From positions 248,001 to 312,000 of the forward strand of contig NC_009376.1 in NCBI RefSeq assembly GCF_000016385.1: a stretch of DNA of 64,000 bases. The letters are read 5' to 3'. Below the pieces are notes generated by a model. The model was not told the origin of the DNA and made no database searches. It saw nothing but the letters and a program-made list of their open reading frames with translations. Shown piece after piece: positions 61,153 through 64,000 of the stretch. How positions within the stretch are numbered: the stretch's first letter is position 1; the number at the start of each line of letters is the position of its first letter. Source of the DNA: Pyrobaculum arsenaticum DSM 13514 (GTDB lineage Archaea > Thermoproteota > Thermoprotei > Thermoproteales > Thermoproteaceae). A program made the position numbers and the translations under genes.

Positions 61153-61566
61153 GTATATTGTTTTTCACATAACATCTGCTTTGGGCAACCGGTCATTCCT
61201 CGGAGCTCCGGCAAGGCATCTAAAACTATGCTCTCTTGCCTCCTCGAGACACATACGGCTTCGCCTACTTGAGAAATCCACCTTCTAGCCAACCTGGGCA
61301 ACCACCAAGCAACCATTGAAGCAACACAATGCCTCCGCTCCTTCATGCACTCAAGCATGCGACGTTGGGCCATAGGAAGATCTTCTCTCCCCGCGAGAGC
61401 AGCGGCTCGTACACGTAGCTCACTCCGGGGTGCCGCTCCACGCGGGAGGACCCCGTGACGACTACCACCTCGTAGTGCCTTCTCAACAGCCCCACTATTA
61501 GGTGGCGAGCTCGCCGCCGCTACCATCGGGCCAGTACCTCTCGGTAACGACGAGAATCCTACTCAT
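61146..61566 (-). pseudogene. Family 4 glycosyltransferase, N-terminal relic
   Basis: ATG 61566 reads MSRILVVTERYWPDGSGGEL, AT, then stops. The next frame continues HLIVGLLRRHYEVVVVTGSS, RVERHPGVSYVYEPLL; one extra C near 61500 joins them. After FLWPNVACL the similarity ends and stops accumulate to 61153. The donor-binding half is absent. Confidence 0.55.
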
Positions 61567-61813
61567 AGTTTTCGGCTATATTGCGTCTTCACGATTTGCG
61601 CATACCAAGCTTTGGGTGTGGAGCGTGAGGGTCTTGGATCGCATTTTTATTTCGCTTGACAATCGTGACTGATCGTGACTACGAGCGAGCTGTTGTAGCC
61701 GTACAGTGTACGGTGTCCGCACTATAAGCACACTAGAGTAGTATAGTATGAATGTTAAGCTCGGATAACCCATTCAGGTAACTACCTCTTAGCGGCTTTC
61801 TAACAGTTTGATA

Positions 61814-63343
61814 TTAACAGAGAAATAATAAGGTACCAAAACTCCAGTATTGACTGTACAAGCCATTATAAATAAGGTTACACGTTCTAACAGCATTAGC
61901 TACTTGGGAGTTTATGTATTTATAAGCGGTTTGATTAAAATATATTGGTGTTATAAAATCATTCAGAGCAAAAGCCCTTATGTTGGATTTAGTTGTAATG
62001 CCATAGCTTTCAGTGAAATAATACAATCCACTGTTAATAGAATTGATATAGTTGAAAGGCTGGCCAAGAATTGCCACGGTGATGGTTATAGTTGAAACTA
62101 AAGCCAAGAGTAGGGTGAAGATCAAGGTAAAGTCTTTTATTATATACATAACTTTCTTATATCCATATAAGAAAGTAGCTGTAATTAAACTTATTGATAA
62201 AGCCACTACTCTAGGAATGGTTTCTATCGAATATTGCATTATGATTGCAGGAATCATTATTGAGATCATTGGGAGTAAAATTCTTTTCCAAAAATCAGTA
62301 TCACGAATTTTTGAAAATACTCCAAAAATTAATAATAAAATAAGAATACTTGAACCTAATTCTAGCGTTAATCTATATGTAAAAGAATATATCGATCCGG
62401 AATACTGAGGAATGAGAATCAATATATCCGTACGGTGGAAATAGTTAGATAGAGTATTTATTACCGTACTTAAGCCAAGAGTGAAAATCCAAGATGCATA
62501 AATAAATCTAAATGCTACAAATAGACTAACGATAGCTAGAATAAGTATAAGCAAAACTTTTTTTGATTTATAATAAATAATTTGATACAAAGAAAAGTAA
62601 AGGAGATAAAAGACGAGTGATAGAGTCGAAAATCCATGAAAGAACGGTAAAACTGCTATGAAAAGTGATGTAATTATATAGTCTTTTTTTGTTAAATTTT
62701 GTTTAAATAAAGTTATATAAATAAGGAGACCAAATAGTGGTAGAAATGATGCTGTAGTCAATTGATAGACCTTGAAAGTATAGAGGAGAACAAGAGGTGC
62801 GATAAAATAGACACGTAGATAGAAATCGCTTTCCTTTTTACCAAAGATGGCTCTTACAGTTAAGTATATCGATACTAATGTTAAAATTAAATATATATTT
62901 TTAATAAAGTATGTAGTTATTATTGTATCCGATTTAGTAAATAGGTATAACGTATAATCTGATATGTACGGTATAGGCCAATTTAGAAATACATTCAAAT
63001 AAGGACTTACATGAGCATATTTTATGACTTTATTCAATATATCATAAACTGTAGATATAACATAATTATCATTACCTGAAATAACAAAAAACTCAGGATT
63101 ATACACTATAAATAATAATATTATTTGTAAATAAAGTTTCATGAAGGTATTTTTTATAAATATAATTACTAATATGAGAAAAGAAAGAATTAATAGATAT
63201 AATAGTATAATTAATTCCTTTAGTATAAAAATTGACATAGGCATCTCAAATGCTGATTTTTTGGGAAGTAAAAACATGAATAAATACAATAGTAATGTCG
63301 ATGAAATAATTAATATATTTTCTTTATTAATTTTGTTCATCAT
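61814..63343 (-). CDS. Polytopic membrane protein, possible glycan polymerase or transferase
   Basis: 509 residues with about 12 hydrophobic helices and several loops with charged or aromatic residues. It resembles membrane glycosyltransferases or Wzy-type polymerases of glycan loci but lacks a motif I can name. Very A/T-rich, with codon use unlike the left half of the window. The N terminus begins MMNKINKENILIISSTLLLY. The end TLLFLC is unusual and might reflect truncation. Likely acquired with the neighbouring A/T-rich genes. Confidence 0.6.
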   Translation of the reverse strand: MMNKINKENILIISSTLLLYLFMFLLPKKSAFEMPMSIFILKELIILLYLLILSFLILVIIFIKNTFMKLYLQIILLFIVYNPEFFVISGNDNYVISTVYDILNKVIKYAHVSPYLNVFLNWPIPYISDYTLYLFTKSDTIITTYFIKNIYLILTLVSIYLTVRAIFGKKESDFYLRVYFIAPLVLLYTFKVYQLTTASFLPLFGLLIYITLFKQNLTKKDYIITSLFIAVLPFFHGFSTLSLVFYLLYFSLYQIIYYKSKKVLLILILAIVSLFVAFRFIYASWIFTLGLSTVINTLSNYFHRTDILILIPQYSGSIYSFTYRLTLELGSSILILLLIFGVFSKIRDTDFWKRILLPMISIMIPAIIMQYSIETIPRVVALSISLITATFLYGYKKVMYIIKDFTLIFTLLLALVSTITITVAILGQPFNYINSINSGLYYFTESYGITTKSNIRAFALNDFITPIYFNQTAYKYINSQVANAVRTCNLIYNGLYSQYWSFGTLLFLC

Positions 63344-63457
63344 TTATTGAATTAAATTAAATATTTTATAAAAAGGACCCTTAATTTCTTGCTGGAGAAC
63401 ATCACCGTCAGCGGTTGCGCAAGGTATCCCGCCGTTGTAGAGTGACTTATCATTATG

Positions 63458-64000
63458 TTATATATAGAGAGCGGAAAGATATCGAGCCACAACTTGGCTC
63501 CATGTAGGTACTATGGGCTTGGGTTTCGACGGCACTATCTCTAAGAAACGCTTTATTTTATCAGCTATAATTTCGTCGGGCCCCTGGAGCGGGACGATGA
63601 GCGTCCTCGGCCTTCCGGCGAAGTTTTTCCCCCAGGGCTCCGCGGCCACCGCCGGCGTCCCCACGGCGTTTGCTTCGTTGATCGTCTGGCCGAACGCCTC
63701 CTTCTCTGACAGTAGCGCGAATAGCGCGGCGCGGGACAAGGCCTCTATGTACTTCTCGTAGGGCTGAGGCGGCTCCACGACGTGCTTCACGCCTGCGCGC
63801 TTGAGGCGCCTCTCGAGCTCCCTCCTGTAGGGGCCGTCCCCGTATATCCTGAGCTCCAGGTCGTGTCCTCTCTCGTTGAGTAGCTTCACGATGTTTCCGA
63901 GCCTGTGCACGTTCTTGTACTTCTCGATGCGGCCGCTGTACATGACGTAGTTCTCGGGCCTCCACTCCACCGACGTTATCCACTCCTCCACGCCGTGTTC
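63458..64000 (-). CDS. Family 4 glycosyltransferase, C-terminal part (runs off the window)
   Basis: The frame is open to the window edge. Donor-binding half: YVMYSGRIEKYKNVHRLGNI, LELRIYGDGPYRRELERRLK, and the catalytic stretch FALLSEKEAFGQTINEANAV, GTPAVAAEPWG. The G/C content returns to that of the core genome here. The N-terminal half lies beyond position 64000. Confidence 0.85.
   Translation of the reverse strand, partial: EHGVEEWITSVEWRPENYVMYSGRIEKYKNVHRLGNIVKLLNERGHDLELRIYGDGPYRRELERRLKRAGVKHVVEPPQPYEKYIEALSRAALFALLSEKEAFGQTINEANAVGTPAVAAEPWGKNFAGRPRTLIVPLQGPDEIIADKIKRFLEIVPSKPKPIVPTWSQVVARYLSALYI

Noticed and set aside
61640..61690. Short direct repeat (atcgtgact twice) as a CRISPR or attachment site
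   Set aside because: Only two copies, 11 bases apart, with no spacers of regular length and no integrase or tRNA nearby.

Overview
This is chromosomal DNA of a hyperthermophilic crenarchaeon, most likely a Pyrobaculum species. The evidence is archaeal-type ribosomal proteins uS5 and uL30, aIF1A, a DUF973 protein, copies of the Pyrobaculum repeat families PaREP1 and PaRep2b, and many A/T-rich TATA boxes centred about 23-27 bases before the start codon, which indicates mostly leaderless mRNAs. I cannot name the species. No tRNA, rRNA or CRISPR array was seen.

Positions 1 to about 28.4 kb are mostly dense housekeeping sequence: aIF1A; a DUF973 gene with a decayed copy; a NitT/TauT-like ABC importer (fused double permease, ATPase and a stand-alone AAA-associated domain protein); an aminopropyltransferase; a membrane-anchored coiled-coil protein; a Zn/Mn-type ABC pair; an IF2B-like protein; SWIM and DUF2203 proteins; a LysX-like ATP-grasp ligase; acylphosphatase; deoC; a vapBC pair; a secreted PLD-family protein; a MYG1/DHH-like protein; a sugar ABC ATPase with a thiolase, nadE and padR; rnhB; the uS5-uL30 pair; and galT-galK with an M50 protease. 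A PaRep2b fragment and a broken three-gene operon interrupt this at 12.7-15.1 kb.

From about 28.4 to 43 kb is an accessory island. It holds two HEPN/MNT pairs in opposite gene orders, vapBC loci and relics, PaREP1 copies, two closely related AAA-type ATPases, two 'nuclease-like plus DUF2283-like' gene pairs, and a tightly overlapping three-gene cassette ending in a PIN protein (35.86-37.50 kb). Fragments of that cassette lie elsewhere in the window. Long non-coding stretches between these genes are full of gene debris.

From 43 to 64 kb is a surface-glycan locus: a flippase, DUF1616-type membrane proteins, a GalE-like epimerase, family 2 and family 4 glycosyltransferases, two alkaline-phosphatase/sulfatase superfamily proteins, APS kinase, and remnants of sulfate adenylyltransferase and rmlA beside rmlC. 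The right part (about 55.3-63.4 kb) is strikingly A/T-rich, carries several broken glycosyltransferases and looks acquired.

A recurring oddity is that several otherwise intact genes are exactly one base short, and adding one base to a short homopolymer restores each: vapC at 16.7 kb, vapC at 34.7 kb, a TauE-like exporter twice, and a small membrane protein. Three genes also have an ATG at the ideal leaderless position that is out of frame by the same amount. This could be sequence error, real mutation in mononucleotide runs, or recoding.
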